This document shows, piece after piece, positions 34,332 through 43,018 of a stretch of DNA of 64,000 nucleotides; position 1 is the first letter of the stretch; each line of letters begins with the position of its first letter. The notes under the pieces are model-generated. The model was not told the origin of the DNA and did not search any database. It saw nothing but the letters and a program-made list of their open reading frames with translations. The stretch is from Pseudomonas cichorii (GTDB taxonomy: Bacteria; Pseudomonadota; Gammaproteobacteria; Pseudomonadales; Pseudomonadaceae): contig NZ_BLVZ01000019.1 of NCBI RefSeq assembly GCF_015471405.1, positions 53,302-117,301 on the forward strand, in the 5' to 3' direction. The position numbers and the translations under genes are program-made.

Positions 34332-34472
34332 GACCCACCCCCCAAAAGGCCCTTTCCAGCCTTTCCGAAGGGGGGTACAAAGGCACCACGATATGCGATT
34401 TGCGTCTGGGGACAACAACTCGGAACACACTTCAAATCAAACATACCGCCAGCTTCTTCTCTTGTTCCTTCT

Positions 34473-34496
34473 GGCCGCCTTGTGCGGTCTTTTTTA
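34473..34496 (+). terminator. Attenuator-like terminator before the first late gene
   Basis: GGCCGC-CTTGT-GCGGTC followed by T6, ending 14 bases before the ATG of the first late gene. Transcripts starting at the late promoter must read through it. Confidence 0.75.
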
Positions 34497-34510
34497 TTCC
34501 CGGAGTACCG

Positions 34511-34900
34511 ATGGACCCAACTGACCTTGGCCCAGGCACAGCTACCTGGCTGGGCGGGACCGGCACCATCCTGCTTGGTGGCTTTTTATGGCTGCGCAAG
34601 TTTCTTTCAAAAGACGCCGCAGACCGGGCAATGGATAACGCCGATATCGGTACCGTCCGGCGCCTGAATGAATTGCTCGACTCAGAGCGCGAGGCTCGCA
34701 AGGAGGCTGAGGCCCGAGCGGACCAGTTCGCAAAAGAGCGTAATGAGCTGGCCGCTGCGGTTGGCCGTATGGAGGGCAAGGTTGAAGTCCTCACCAGCCA
34801 GATTGCTCAACTCACTGACAAGGTGACGACGCAAAGCGCCGAGATTGCCCGGCTTCGCTCTCAGCTAGGAGGTCCCACGGATGGACAGATGCGCAATTAA
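34511..34900 (+). CDS. Putative holin-like protein: one TM helix plus coiled coil
   Basis: 129 residues from ATG 34511 (GGAG upstream); the frame to 34298 crosses the control region and is not coding. One short membrane helix (ATWLGGTGTILLGGFLWL, about 11-28) is followed by a long charged coiled coil (residues 45-120: LNELLDSEREARKEAEARADQ...MEGKVEVLTSQIAQL). First gene of the late operon, where tailocins and Mu-like phages often carry lysis or membrane proteins; holin is a guess from position and topology. Confidence 0.6.
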   Translation: MDPTDLGPGTATWLGGTGTILLGGFLWLRKFLSKDAADRAMDNADIGTVRRLNELLDSEREARKEAEARADQFAKERNELAAAVGRMEGKVEVLTSQIAQLTDKVTTQSAEIARLRSQLGGPTDGQMRN

Positions 34901-35219
34901 CTTTATCGCCCGCCACTGGTGGCGTCGGGTGGAGATCTGGGTGATCGCTGCTCTGCTGGCGGCCGGGAGCCTGACACTGGGCTTTCAGGCCGGGCAATGG
35001 TCGGCCAGTTTCGAGCACACCAAGCAACTGGCCGAGATACGCCAGGCATACGACGCTGCCATGGGTAAGCGCGATATCAGCCTGGTCAGGCTGGCAGAGA
35101 GCGCAACTCAGGCGGTAGACAAGGCCGAAAGCGCCGCCTCGGCGGCGACCGAGGCAGCGAATACCGCAAGCCGTGCGGCTGACAAGGCCGATGCGGCGCT
35201 GAGCAAGGCTCGGCAGTAA
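34881..35219 (+). CDS. Small membrane protein with Ala-rich helix
   Basis: 112 residues, behind a strong AGGAGG. One membrane helix (VIAALLAAGSLTLGFQAG, about 18-35), then a coiled coil with an Ala/Glu/Lys-rich repeat (KAESAASAATEAANTASRAADKADAALSKA). It overlaps the previous gene by 20 bases, so the two are coupled. No family recognised; together the pair may form a holin/membrane module. Confidence 0.6.
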   Translation: MDRCAINFIARHWWRRVEIWVIAALLAAGSLTLGFQAGQWSASFEHTKQLAEIRQAYDAAMGKRDISLVRLAESATQAVDKAESAASAATEAANTASRAADKADAALSKARQ

Positions 35220-35253
35220 CCCCCACCGATATCCGACACCTCTGGATTTACCC

Positions 35254-35844
35254 ATGAAGATAACTCCGATTGTTGCTCATTTGCAGGCGACATGCCCGAC
35301 CTTTGCCGGGCGAATCAGCGCCGGTATTTACTGGAATGCCGTCATGAACAGTACGGCGCTCAGTTCCCCCTCGGCCTACGTGATTGCAACGGGCGATGCG
35401 GCAACGGCCAATGACCTCAAGAACGCGGTGCGTCAGAACATCACCGACCAGATTGATGTGGTGGTAGTGCTCACGGGCAGCGACGAGCGTGGCCAGGAGG
35501 CGAGCGAGCAACTGCATGCCGTTCGCGCCGAACTCTGGCGTGCGCTGGTGGGCTGGAACGCCGGCAGCGACTACGAGCCGCTGGAGTACACAGGCGGCGG
35601 TTTGTTGCAGGTCAATGCCTCGCAAGTGGCATGGCGCTTTGGTTTCGCGGCGCAGTTTCAACTGGGTCGCAATACATCCGATCAGCCTGCCGAAACCTGG
35701 CACGAGGTTTTTCTGGATGGTCTGCCGGGTTTCACCGGCGCGACTTTCGACATGGACTGTATCGATCCGGCAGATCCGAATCTGAAATCTCCCGGCCCCG
35801 ATGGACGTATCGAAATGAAGTTCTCAGGAGACGTAACACCATGA
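35254..35844 (+). CDS. Mu gp37-like tail protein (DUF1834)
   Basis: 196 residues with PTFAGRISAGIYWNAVMNSTALSSPSAYVIATGD and DVVVVLTGSDERGQEASEQLHAVRAELWRALVGWNAGSDYEPLEYTGGGL, the pattern of the Mu gp37/DUF1834 family. It stands directly before gp38 and the sheath, as in Mu. The role is in tail completion or connection, known only loosely. The stop overlaps the next gene by 4 bases. Confidence 0.82.
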   Translation: MKITPIVAHLQATCPTFAGRISAGIYWNAVMNSTALSSPSAYVIATGDAATANDLKNAVRQNITDQIDVVVVLTGSDERGQEASEQLHAVRAELWRALVGWNAGSDYEPLEYTGGGLLQVNASQVAWRFGFAAQFQLGRNTSDQPAETWHEVFLDGLPGFTGATFDMDCIDPADPNLKSPGPDGRIEMKFSGDVTP

Positions 35845-36026
35845 CTCAACGCATCACTGTGATCCCGGTCGCTGGCCGGGTTGTACCTGATCCGGAGGCG
35901 GGCGACCTGTTGCCGGCCGAAGGTCGTGAAGTCCGATTCAACGCATGGTGGCAGCGCCGTTACAACGATGGCGATGTCACCACTGCAACCGAGCAATCCC
36001 CAACCATCAAGGCCGTCACGGCGTAA
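35841..36026 (+). CDS. Mu gp38-like protein (DUF2635)
   Basis: 61 residues (ITVIPVAGRVVPDPEAGDLLPAEGREVRFNAWWQRRYNDGDV), the small DUF2635 protein that precedes the sheath gene in Mu-like tails. ATG 35841 shares ATGA with the previous stop and is preceded by AGGAG; the larger frame from 35631 is a shadow of gp37. Function unknown. Confidence 0.8.
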   Translation: MTQRITVIPVAGRVVPDPEAGDLLPAEGREVRFNAWWQRRYNDGDVTTATEQSPTIKAVTA

Positions 36027-36044
36027 TCAAGAGGAAGCCAAACA

Positions 36045-37541
36045 ATGGCTATCAGTTTCAATAACATTCCATCCGATGTTCGTGTTCCGCTGTTCTATGC
36101 GGAAATGGACAACTCTGCAGCCAACAGCGCTTCGGCAAGCATGCGCCGTCTGATCGTTGCCCAGGTCAACGACGATGCAACCGGTCCTGAAATCGGTTCG
36201 CTGGTACTGGTGCCCAGCGTATCGCTGGCCAAGAACATCGGCGGCCAGGGCTCCATGCTGGCCTCGATGTACGAAACCTGGCGCAAGGCCGATCCTACCG
36301 GTGAAGTCTGGTGCCTGCCGCTGCTCAACACGGTCGGCTCCAAGGCCAGCGCCACCCTCACGTTTACAGGCACTGTCACCGAATCCGGTCTGCTGAACCT
36401 GTACGTCGGTGGCGTACGGGTGCAGGCTAGCGTCGTCAATGGCGCGACCGCTGCCCAGGCGGCCACGGCGTTGTCGGTAAAGATCAATGCTACGCCGGAC
36501 CTGCCGGTCAAGGCCGAGGTCGAAGCGGGTGTTGTAACCCTGTCCGTGAAGTGGAGCGGTGAGAGCGGTAACGACATCCAGCTGGAATTCAATCGTCTGG
36601 GTAAAACCAATGGCGAGGTCACTCCGGCCGGTCTGGCCGTTGTTGCCACTGCCCTGACCGGCGGTGTCGGCACTCCGGATCAGGTGGCTGCACTGGCCGC
36701 GCTGGGCGATGAGCCTTTCGAGTTCCTGTGCGTGCCATGGTCCGATACCACCACGCTGGATGCCTGGAAATCGGCAATGGACGACAGCACCGGTCGCTGG
36801 AGCTGGGCCAAGCAACTCTACGGTCACGTCTACAGCGCCAAGCGCGGCACGGTCGGTACTCTGGTCGCCGCAGGTCAACTGCGTAACGATCAGCATGTCA
36901 CGATCCAGGGCGTCGAAATCGGTGTGCCACAGCCGGTGTGGGTGCAGGCTGCTGCTCTGGCTGCGCGTACCGCGGTGTTCATCTCTGCCGATGCCAGCCG
37001 TCCGACTCAGACCGGCACCCTGCCTGGCCTGGACCCGGCGCCTGCCAGTGCCCGCTTCACGCTCACCGAACGTGAGTCGCTGCTGCGTTACGGTATCGCC
37101 ACCGCTTACTACGAAGGCGGTTACGTACGTATTCAGCGTTCGATCACCACGTACCAGAAGAACGCCTACGGTCAGGCGGACAACTCGTACCTGGACAGCG
37201 AAACCCTGCACCAGTCGGCGTTCATCATTCGTCGTCTGCAAAGCGTGATCACCAGCAAGTATGGCCGTCACAAGCTGGCCAACGATGGCACCCGTTTCGG
37301 TGCCGGTCAGCCGATCGTCACGCCAAGCACCATTCGTGGTGAGCTGATCGCTCAGTACGCCAGGCTCGAAGAAGAAGGCCATGTGGAAAACGCAGAGCTG
37401 TTCGCTGAGCACCTGGTCGTCGAGCGCGACACCCAGGACCCGAGCCGCATCAACGTGATGTTCCCGCCGGATTACATCAACGGTCTGCGCGTGTTCGCAC
37501 TGCTCAATCAGTTCCGCCTGCAATACGACGCTGCGGCGTAA
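36045..37541 (+). CDS. Contractile tail sheath protein (Mu gpL-like)
   Basis: 498 residues, typical length of Mu gpL-type sheaths. Markers are the N-terminal MAISFNNIPSDVRVPLFYAEMDNSAA, LVPSVSLAKNIGGQGSMLASMYETWRKADPTGEVW and the C-terminal VERDTQDPSRINVMFPPDYINGLRVFALLNQFRLQYD. Subunits form the outer cylinder that shortens to drive the tube through the target envelope. AGAGGAAG precedes the ATG. Confidence 0.95.
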   Translation: MAISFNNIPSDVRVPLFYAEMDNSAANSASASMRRLIVAQVNDDATGPEIGSLVLVPSVSLAKNIGGQGSMLASMYETWRKADPTGEVWCLPLLNTVGSKASATLTFTGTVTESGLLNLYVGGVRVQASVVNGATAAQAATALSVKINATPDLPVKAEVEAGVVTLSVKWSGESGNDIQLEFNRLGKTNGEVTPAGLAVVATALTGGVGTPDQVAALAALGDEPFEFLCVPWSDTTTLDAWKSAMDDSTGRWSWAKQLYGHVYSAKRGTVGTLVAAGQLRNDQHVTIQGVEIGVPQPVWVQAAALAARTAVFISADASRPTQTGTLPGLDPAPASARFTLTERESLLRYGIATAYYEGGYVRIQRSITTYQKNAYGQADNSYLDSETLHQSAFIIRRLQSVITSKYGRHKLANDGTRFGAGQPIVTPSTIRGELIAQYARLEEEGHVENAELFAEHLVVERDTQDPSRINVMFPPDYINGLRVFALLNQFRLQYDAAA

Positions 37542-37559
37542 ATTCAACCTCGACATTCA

Positions 37560-37582
37560 AACCCGCCTTGTGCGGGTTTTTT
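37560..37582 (+). terminator. Hairpin with T-run between sheath and tube genes
   Basis: AACCCGC-CTTGT-GCGGGTT followed by T5. The loop CTTGT is the same as in the terminator at 34473. It could reduce transcription after the sheath or stabilise the sheath/tube message. Confidence 0.75.
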
Positions 37583-37601
37583 CATTCTGGAGATAAAGAA
37601 C

Positions 37602-37949
37602 ATGGCTCAAAAAGTAGCTGGTACCTGCTACATCAAGGTGGACGGCACTCAACTGACTATCACTGGCGGCGGTGAAGCCCCTTTGATGAACATCAAGCGC
37701 GAGACCGTTGTGCCGGGCTATTTCAAGGAAGTGGACAAGGCTCCGTCGCTGAGCTTCACGGCGGTTCATACCCCTGACTTTCCCTTGAAAGCGCTCACCA
37801 CCGGTGTGGACATGACCATCACCTGTGAATTCCAGAACGGCAAGATCTACGTTCTGTCGGGTGCCTATCTGGTTGATGAACCGACCAGCAAGGGCGAAGA
37901 GGGCACCATCGAGCTGAAGTTCGACGGTAACCAGGGGAGCTGGCAATGA
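37602..37949 (+). CDS. Tail tube protein (Mu gpM-like)
   Basis: 115 residues (MAQKVAGTCYIKVDGTQLTITGGGEAPLMNIKRETVVPGYFKEVDKAPSL...VDMTITCEFQNGKIYVLSGAYL), a beta-rich tube subunit of the phage Mu/DUF2597-like type. It forms the inner tube around the tape measure. GGAGAT precedes the ATG; the stop overlaps the chaperone gene by 4 bases. Confidence 0.92.
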   Translation: MAQKVAGTCYIKVDGTQLTITGGGEAPLMNIKRETVVPGYFKEVDKAPSLSFTAVHTPDFPLKALTTGVDMTITCEFQNGKIYVLSGAYLVDEPTSKGEEGTIELKFDGNQGSWQ

Positions 37950-38242
37950 GTGAAGTCATCGTACTGGCGAGCCCGGTCGAGGCGCACGGGGAATCCCTTT
38001 CGCAACTGACTTTCCGTCGCCCTACGGCGCAGGAAGCGCGAGCGATCAAGGCGCTGCCTTACAAGATCGACAAGCACGAGGAGGTGTCGCTCGACCTGGA
38101 AGTCGCTGCGAAATACATCGCGGTCTGCGCAGGCATTCCTCCGTCCTCGGTCGATCAGCTTGATCTTTCCGATATCAACAAGCTGAGCTGGAAGGTCGCG
38201 AGTTTTTTCATGGCAGCGGCATCAGAGACCTCCAAGGCCTGA
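37946..38242 (+). CDS. Tail assembly chaperone, short form (Mu gp41-like)
   Basis: 98 residues with LTFRRPTAQEARAIKALPYK...VAAKYIAVCAGIPPSSVDQLDLSDINKL, fitting the gp41/tail assembly chaperone family that guides tape measure and tube assembly. The end, SFFMAAASETSKA, is the unshifted product. A slippery T-TTT-TTC stands at 38203-38209 ten codons before the stop, and an extended -1 product is expected (separate entry). Confidence 0.85.
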   Translation: MSEVIVLASPVEAHGESLSQLTFRRPTAQEARAIKALPYKIDKHEEVSLDLEVAAKYIAVCAGIPPSSVDQLDLSDINKLSWKVASFFMAAASETSKA

Positions 38243-38373
38243 TAGCCGTCGTCTACGACCTCGCATACTTCTGGAAAGTTGATCCCGAACTGATGATGTC
38301 CAGGTCCCTGGACATCATCACCGAGTCGATTTTGCAGTCGCAGCGTATCAATCAGATCCTGCAGGGGGAGTGA
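37946..38373 (+). CDS. Tail assembly chaperone, -1 frameshift extended form
   Basis: If ribosomes slip back one base on T-TTT-TTC (38203-38209) the frame continues for 54 codons to the TGA at 38371-38373: about 142 residues in all. The added part begins HGSGIRDLQGLIAVVYDLAY and ends INQILQGE, well-formed helical protein sequence typical of chaperone C-terminal extensions. The stop overlaps the tape-measure ATG (TGATG). Two-form tail chaperones by frameshift are known in many tailed phages, including lambda G/GT and Mu-like phages. Confidence 0.85.
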
Positions 38374-40538
38374 TGGCAAATCCATCCAGGCTTGAAGCGC
38401 TTTTTAAAGGCGTCGATGAGCTGTCTCCTACTCTGGCTAACATGCGCAAGAATGTTGACGCTTTCAAAACCGGACTCGAAGGGTCCGGTCTGGGGAAAAT
38501 CAACATTGCAGGCGTGATCGAGGGGAATGCCTTTACGGGCCCCTTGATTGCCGGGGTAAAGGCAGCAATCGGTTTTGAAACATCCATGGCCAATGTGAAA
38601 AAGGTCGTGGCTTTTGAGACACCGCAGCAATTCCAGCAAATGGGCACCGATATTCTGGACATGAGCGAACGGCTCCCGGAAACCGCCAATGGAATTGCGG
38701 CAATCGTGGCGACAGGTGCCAAGGCCAGCGTGCCGCGTGCTGAGTTGCAAGGCTTTGCGGAAGACGCCGTGAAGATGGGCGTTGCTTTCGGCCAGACGGG
38801 GGCGGAGTCTGGCGAAATGATGGCCAAGTGGCGATCCTCGCTTAGCCTCTCGCAGCCTGAAGTCCAAAAGCTTGCCGAGCAGATCAATACCCTGGGCGGT
38901 AATGATCTGGAGAAAGAGATTGCAACCATGGTTACTGCGATGGCGCCGTTGGGTGCTGTGGCAGGGAAGGCCAGCGGTGAAGTCGCGGCCATGGCGGCCA
39001 CGTTGGCTGGTGTGGATGTGCCGGCTGATGTGGCGACCAAGGGCGTCAAGAGCCTCATGAAAACCCTGACCGAAGGCGGGCCAGCGAAAGCCGGGGCTTT
39101 CAAGGATTTACAGCTTGATCTCGATCAACTGACTCAGGGCATGCAGACGGATCCTTCCGGGACTATCGAGAAGGTTTTGAGCACCCTGTCCCAGGTTGAT
39201 CCAGCCAGGCAGAGCGATGTGGTTTCGCAGTTGTTCGGTGCCGAATCACTGGGCGCCATAACGCCGTTGCTGAAGAACCTCGATGACCTGAAAGCCAACT
39301 TCGGCAAGGTTGCAGAAGGCGCTAAATCCGCGGGCTCAATCGAGCAGGAGTTCGCCGACAACTCGCGCACTACTGCGGTTGCCATTCAGCTTATGCAAAA
39401 CCGCATGGATCGGATTGGTACCAATATCGGCGGCATTTTCCTGCCCGCGATAAACGATGCAATCGCCGTCATCGGCCCGATGATTTCCATGGTCGCTGCA
39501 TTGGCGGCCGAACACCCTGAGGTCATCAAGGGCGTTGTAGGTGCTGCGGTTGCCTTTGGCGTCTTGCAAGTGGCCGTGCTGGCCGCGACCAATGCGGCTC
39601 GTTTGTTCAGCATGGTCATCGGTTTGTCGCCGGTCGGAATCGCTGTACGCGCTATTGCCCTGGCTGCTGGATTCTTGATTGCCAACTGGTCCTCTGTCGC
39701 ACCGTTTTTTGCGGCAGTCTGGGCTTCGATCCAGGGGGCGGCCAGTGCCGTCTGGGACGTACTGAAAACCATATTTTCCTGGTCGCCACTGGGCATGATC
39801 GTGGCGATATGGCAGCCCTTGACGGAGGTTTTCTCGGCGCTCTGGGATGTCATCAAAGCACTGTCCACACCGTTCTTTGACTTCCTGAGGTTGATGTTCT
39901 CCTGGACACCGCTGGGCATGGTTGTAGAGAACTGGCAACCGATCAGCGAATTCTTCGGTCTGGTATGGGAGGGGATCAAGGCTCCAGCGCTTGTATTCGC
40001 CGATGTTCTGAAAACGATGTTCGACTGGTCTCCCTTGGGGATCATCATCAAGCACTGGGAGCCGATCAGAAGCTGGTTCACTGGCCTGTGGGACGATGTG
40101 AAGTCGGGCATCAATTCGGCATTGAGCTTTTTCGGCTTTGGAGAAGAAGGGATTCTTAAAGGCACTACCCAAAAGCTCAATGAGTTTGCTGAAGGGCAAA
40201 GGCTGCGCAATGCAGGTCCTGGTGGCGGTACTGGCGCATTTGTGATGGCAGATGCCGTCAATACCAGCCAGTCGAATCAACAGCGTCTCAACACTGCGCT
40301 GGGCGTGCCATCGACCAGCGCACTGCTTGCTGCTCCAAACCTGCCTGAGCCCGGCAGCCTGCTTCTACAAGGGGCAGCCGCTAATCGACGTCTGGAAGGT
40401 GAACTCAACATCCGTTTTGACAATGCGCCTGCTGGCATGCGTCCGGGTGAAGTGCGGACCAACCAGCCCGGCTTGACGATCTCGCCAAGCGTTGGCTATC
40501 GAACAATCGGAGGAGCAGGATATGACGACATGGCGTGA
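38373..40538 (+). CDS. Tape measure protein (Mu gp42-like)
   Basis: 721 residues from ATG 38373. The N-terminus is the TP901-type tape measure core (FETSMANVKKVVAFETPQQFQQMGTDILDMSERLPE); hydrophobic stretches lie near residues 360-440. Three imperfect 41-residue repeats begin at residue 469 (SWSPLGM/SWTPLGM/DWSPLGI...). The length of this protein sets tail length, and at roughly 1.5 angstrom per residue it predicts a tube of about 110 nm (inference). Coupled by TGATG to the chaperone stop. Confidence 0.93.
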   Translation: MANPSRLEALFKGVDELSPTLANMRKNVDAFKTGLEGSGLGKINIAGVIEGNAFTGPLIAGVKAAIGFETSMANVKKVVAFETPQQFQQMGTDILDMSERLPETANGIAAIVATGAKASVPRAELQGFAEDAVKMGVAFGQTGAESGEMMAKWRSSLSLSQPEVQKLAEQINTLGGNDLEKEIATMVTAMAPLGAVAGKASGEVAAMAATLAGVDVPADVATKGVKSLMKTLTEGGPAKAGAFKDLQLDLDQLTQGMQTDPSGTIEKVLSTLSQVDPARQSDVVSQLFGAESLGAITPLLKNLDDLKANFGKVAEGAKSAGSIEQEFADNSRTTAVAIQLMQNRMDRIGTNIGGIFLPAINDAIAVIGPMISMVAALAAEHPEVIKGVVGAAVAFGVLQVAVLAATNAARLFSMVIGLSPVGIAVRAIALAAGFLIANWSSVAPFFAAVWASIQGAASAVWDVLKTIFSWSPLGMIVAIWQPLTEVFSALWDVIKALSTPFFDFLRLMFSWTPLGMVVENWQPISEFFGLVWEGIKAPALVFADVLKTMFDWSPLGIIIKHWEPIRSWFTGLWDDVKSGINSALSFFGFGEEGILKGTTQKLNEFAEGQRLRNAGPGGGTGAFVMADAVNTSQSNQQRLNTALGVPSTSALLAAPNLPEPGSLLLQGAAANRRLEGELNIRFDNAPAGMRPGEVRTNQPGLTISPSVGYRTIGGAGYDDMA
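39777..40145 (+). repeat. Three 123-bp (41-residue) repeats in the tape measure gene
   Basis: Units start at 39777, 39900 and 40023, each opening with (S/D)W(S/T)PLG and containing WQP or WEP then a W near position 23. The protein repeat is obvious while DNA identity is moderate, so the duplication is old. The third unit fades after about 30 residues. Confidence 0.8.
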
Positions 40539-41919
40539 CAGACTGATGCCCGCTTCTTTCCGCGGCATTGGTTTCTTTATTGAAACGGACAGTGTCCCGG
40601 TTGGCCGCAAGGGGCAGCTTCACGAGTTTCCGCAACGCGACGAGCCTTATTTCGAGTCGCTGGGCAAGGAATCGCAAATTTATACGATGGAAGCTCTTCT
40701 GGTTGGCGAGGACTGTTTCGAGCGTCGTGACAGATTGCTGGAGGCTCTTGAAGCCAATGGGGCTGGCGAGCTTGTCCATCCGTGGCTTGGGCGCATGCAG
40801 GTGCAGGTTGGCGGTTGCATCTTGAAACACAGCCGGACTGAAGGTGGCGTAGTCAGGCTGTCGTTGAAGTTTTACCCGGATCAGCCGCTGCGCTTTCCGA
40901 CTTCAACGGTCAATACCCGGCGACAACTCGTGCAAGCCTCCGACGGGCTGCTGGATTCGGCGCTCAAACGCTATCGGGCGGTCATGTCTGTAGTGGATGC
41001 AGCGCGCATCAATATTCAGGCGCTGCGCAGTGCTTTGTCGGGGATTTTTGCCGTGATTCAGCGGCAGTTTACCCCCTTCATGACGATCTACTCGGATGTG
41101 ACCAGTCTGGTTCATTCGCTGGTCAATGCGCCACTTACATTGAGCACAATGTTCTCCAGTTTCTTTGCCAGCTTTGATGGGGATAGCAGTAGCAATACAG
41201 GCTCGGGTGCAAGCTTCAATGTGGGCACGGGTTCAGGTTCAGGCACGGGCGGGAATGGAGCAGGCACCGGGTCCGGGAGTGGAGTCGGCACAGGTTCGGG
41301 CAGTGGCACAGGTGCTGGAACAGGCACAAGTGCGAGTAGCAGCAGTTCGTCCGTCAATTACAGGGCGACAATTTCCGATGCCACGCAGCAGGCCGAGGCG
41401 ATTGCCAGTATCAATCTGGTCAACCAGGGCGGTGGGCTCGATACCGGCTCCGCGGCCCAGGCAACGGCCAATCTGGTTCAGGACTCCTTGCTGGTCAAGG
41501 TTGCCAGGGTTGTGGCAAGCATGCCGGTTGCCACTGCTGCGGTGCCGATCATTGCCACGCCGTCACTGGAGCATCAAGTGGTGATGCCGGTCGATCGTGC
41601 TCAGGTTCCTGTCGCCGATGATGTGATCGAGCTGCGTGACACCCTCAGTTCGGCAATCTGGGAGGCTTCGCTGAAAGCTGATCCGGAGCATTACCTGGCG
41701 CTCAACACATTGCGTCAGGCATTGATCCGTCATCTGAACGCCGTGGCGGCTTCCGGGGTGCGTCTGGTTGACATCAAGGTCGCCGAGCCGTTGCCTGCGC
41801 TGGTACTGGCTTATCGTCGCTTCGGCGATGCAACACGCTCGGTCGAGGTCGTGCAGCGTAACCGTGTCCAGCATCCAGGCTTCTTGCCGCCAGGCACTTT
41901 GAAAGTCGCCCAGGAGTAG
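40522..41919 (+). CDS. DNA circularisation-type tail protein (Mu gpN-like)
   Basis: 465 residues from ATG 40522, behind GGAGGAGCAGGAT; it overlaps the tape measure gene by 17 bases. The N-terminus TTWRDRLMPASFRGIGFFIETDSVPVGRKGQLHEFPQRD is the DNA-circulation family (Mu gpN). In a tailocin this acts as a tail/hub structural part. Residues of about 215-277 are a low-complexity Gly/Ser/Thr linker, unusual in the family. Confidence 0.87.
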   Translation: MTTWRDRLMPASFRGIGFFIETDSVPVGRKGQLHEFPQRDEPYFESLGKESQIYTMEALLVGEDCFERRDRLLEALEANGAGELVHPWLGRMQVQVGGCILKHSRTEGGVVRLSLKFYPDQPLRFPTSTVNTRRQLVQASDGLLDSALKRYRAVMSVVDAARINIQALRSALSGIFAVIQRQFTPFMTIYSDVTSLVHSLVNAPLTLSTMFSSFFASFDGDSSSNTGSGASFNVGTGSGSGTGGNGAGTGSGSGVGTGSGSGTGAGTGTSASSSSSSVNYRATISDATQQAEAIASINLVNQGGGLDTGSAAQATANLVQDSLLVKVARVVASMPVATAAVPIIATPSLEHQVVMPVDRAQVPVADDVIELRDTLSSAIWEASLKADPEHYLALNTLRQALIRHLNAVAASGVRLVDIKVAEPLPALVLAYRRFGDATRSVEVVQRNRVQHPGFLPPGTLKVAQE

Positions 41920-41923
41920 CCCC

Positions 41924-42973
41924 ATGGATAAGGCAAATGCTGTCACCTTGACGGTGGATAACATGGATTATGGCGGCTGGAAAACCATCTCGATCTCTGC
42001 CGGTATCGAGCGTCAGGCCCGCAGTTTCACGGTGGGTATTACCTGGCAGTGGCCAGGGCAGAACTTCTCTCGACCGATCAGGCAAGGTGATAAATGCGAG
42101 GTTCGTATCGGGGGCGATTTGATCCTGACGGGTTGGGTCTTTGCGACGCCGATCAACTATGACGACAAGACGATCACCCTGAGTATCTCCGGGCGCTCTC
42201 TTACGGCAGATCTTGTTGATTGCTCCGCGGTCAACAAACCCGGTCAGTGGAAGGAACAAGGGGCGTTCAGCATCATCCAGGCGCTTGTGGCCCCCTACAA
42301 GGTGGGTGTGGTGAGTGAGATTGCTGAAACCGGCAAGATTCCCGATCACACCATCGTTCCTGCAGAAACGGTGTTCAAGTCCATCGACCGGATCCTGACG
42401 CGGTTTCGGATTTTCTCCACCGACGATGAGCAGGGGCGTCTGGTACTGGCCAAGCCTGGCAGCAAGGGACGGGCAGTGGATCGGCTGGAACTGGGGCAGA
42501 ACATCCTTTCTGCGGCAGCGCCTCTCGATTTCTCCGGTACTTTTTCCGAGTACCGGGTGATCGGGCAACGCGCTGGCAATGATAAGACGTACGGCAAGCA
42601 ATCCAGTGAAGTCTCGGCGCAGGCATTTGATCGCAGAGTCAATCGCAACCGAGTCCTGATCATCCATGAGTCGTCACCAGTGACTACCGAGCTTGCCCAG
42701 AGCCGTGCGAACTGGGAGCGCAGCAATCGCATGGGCAAGGCGCAGGTCACGACCTACAAGGTGCAAGGATGGCGGCAGACCAATGGCGATCTCTGGCGTC
42801 ACAACACGCTGGTGCGAGTCGTGGACCGGGTGATCGGTGTCGATCAGGACATGTTGATCTCGCAGATCACTTACACGCTCGACGAAAAAGGAACAGTGAC
42901 GACCCTGGTCGTCGGCCCACCTGAAATGTACGAAGCCGAACCCGACGATCCGCACAAGGCTGGCAAAAAGTAG
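41924..42973 (+). CDS. Baseplate hub protein (Mu gpP / gp44-like)
   Basis: 349 residues with a gpP-like fold: VTLTVDNMDYGGWKTISISAGIERQARSFTVGITWQW at the start, ILTGWVFATPINYDDKTITLSISGRSLTADLVDC and a C-terminal VQGWRQTNGDLWRHNTLVRVVDRVIGVDQDMLISQITY. It is related to T4 gp27 and phage late control D, the hub under the spike. Starts five bases after the gpN stop. Confidence 0.88.
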   Translation: MDKANAVTLTVDNMDYGGWKTISISAGIERQARSFTVGITWQWPGQNFSRPIRQGDKCEVRIGGDLILTGWVFATPINYDDKTITLSISGRSLTADLVDCSAVNKPGQWKEQGAFSIIQALVAPYKVGVVSEIAETGKIPDHTIVPAETVFKSIDRILTRFRIFSTDDEQGRLVLAKPGSKGRAVDRLELGQNILSAAAPLDFSGTFSEYRVIGQRAGNDKTYGKQSSEVSAQAFDRRVNRNRVLIIHESSPVTTELAQSRANWERSNRMGKAQVTTYKVQGWRQTNGDLWRHNTLVRVVDRVIGVDQDMLISQITYTLDEKGTVTTLVVGPPEMYEAEPDDPHKAGKK

Positions 42974-43018
42974 AGAGCGGCAACGATGCGTTGCCCTCCC
43001 CCGAAAAGGAAAAACCTA

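Larger units (their letters stand above)
34018..34510 (+). promoter_or_regulatory. Late operon control region
   Basis: 493 bases without a convincing gene. In order it holds a terminator (34080), a REP hairpin (34175), four contiguous 11-bp repeats (34288-34331) and a second terminator hairpin with T-run (34473) directly before the first late gene. The promoter of the late genes should lie between 34331 and about 34470; TACAAA near 34377 is a possible -10 element. Confidence 0.65.

Noticed and set aside
36027..37556. 509-codon open frame antisense to the sheath gene
   Set aside because: Long only because of the codon use of the sheath gene; no ribosome site or recognisable protein.
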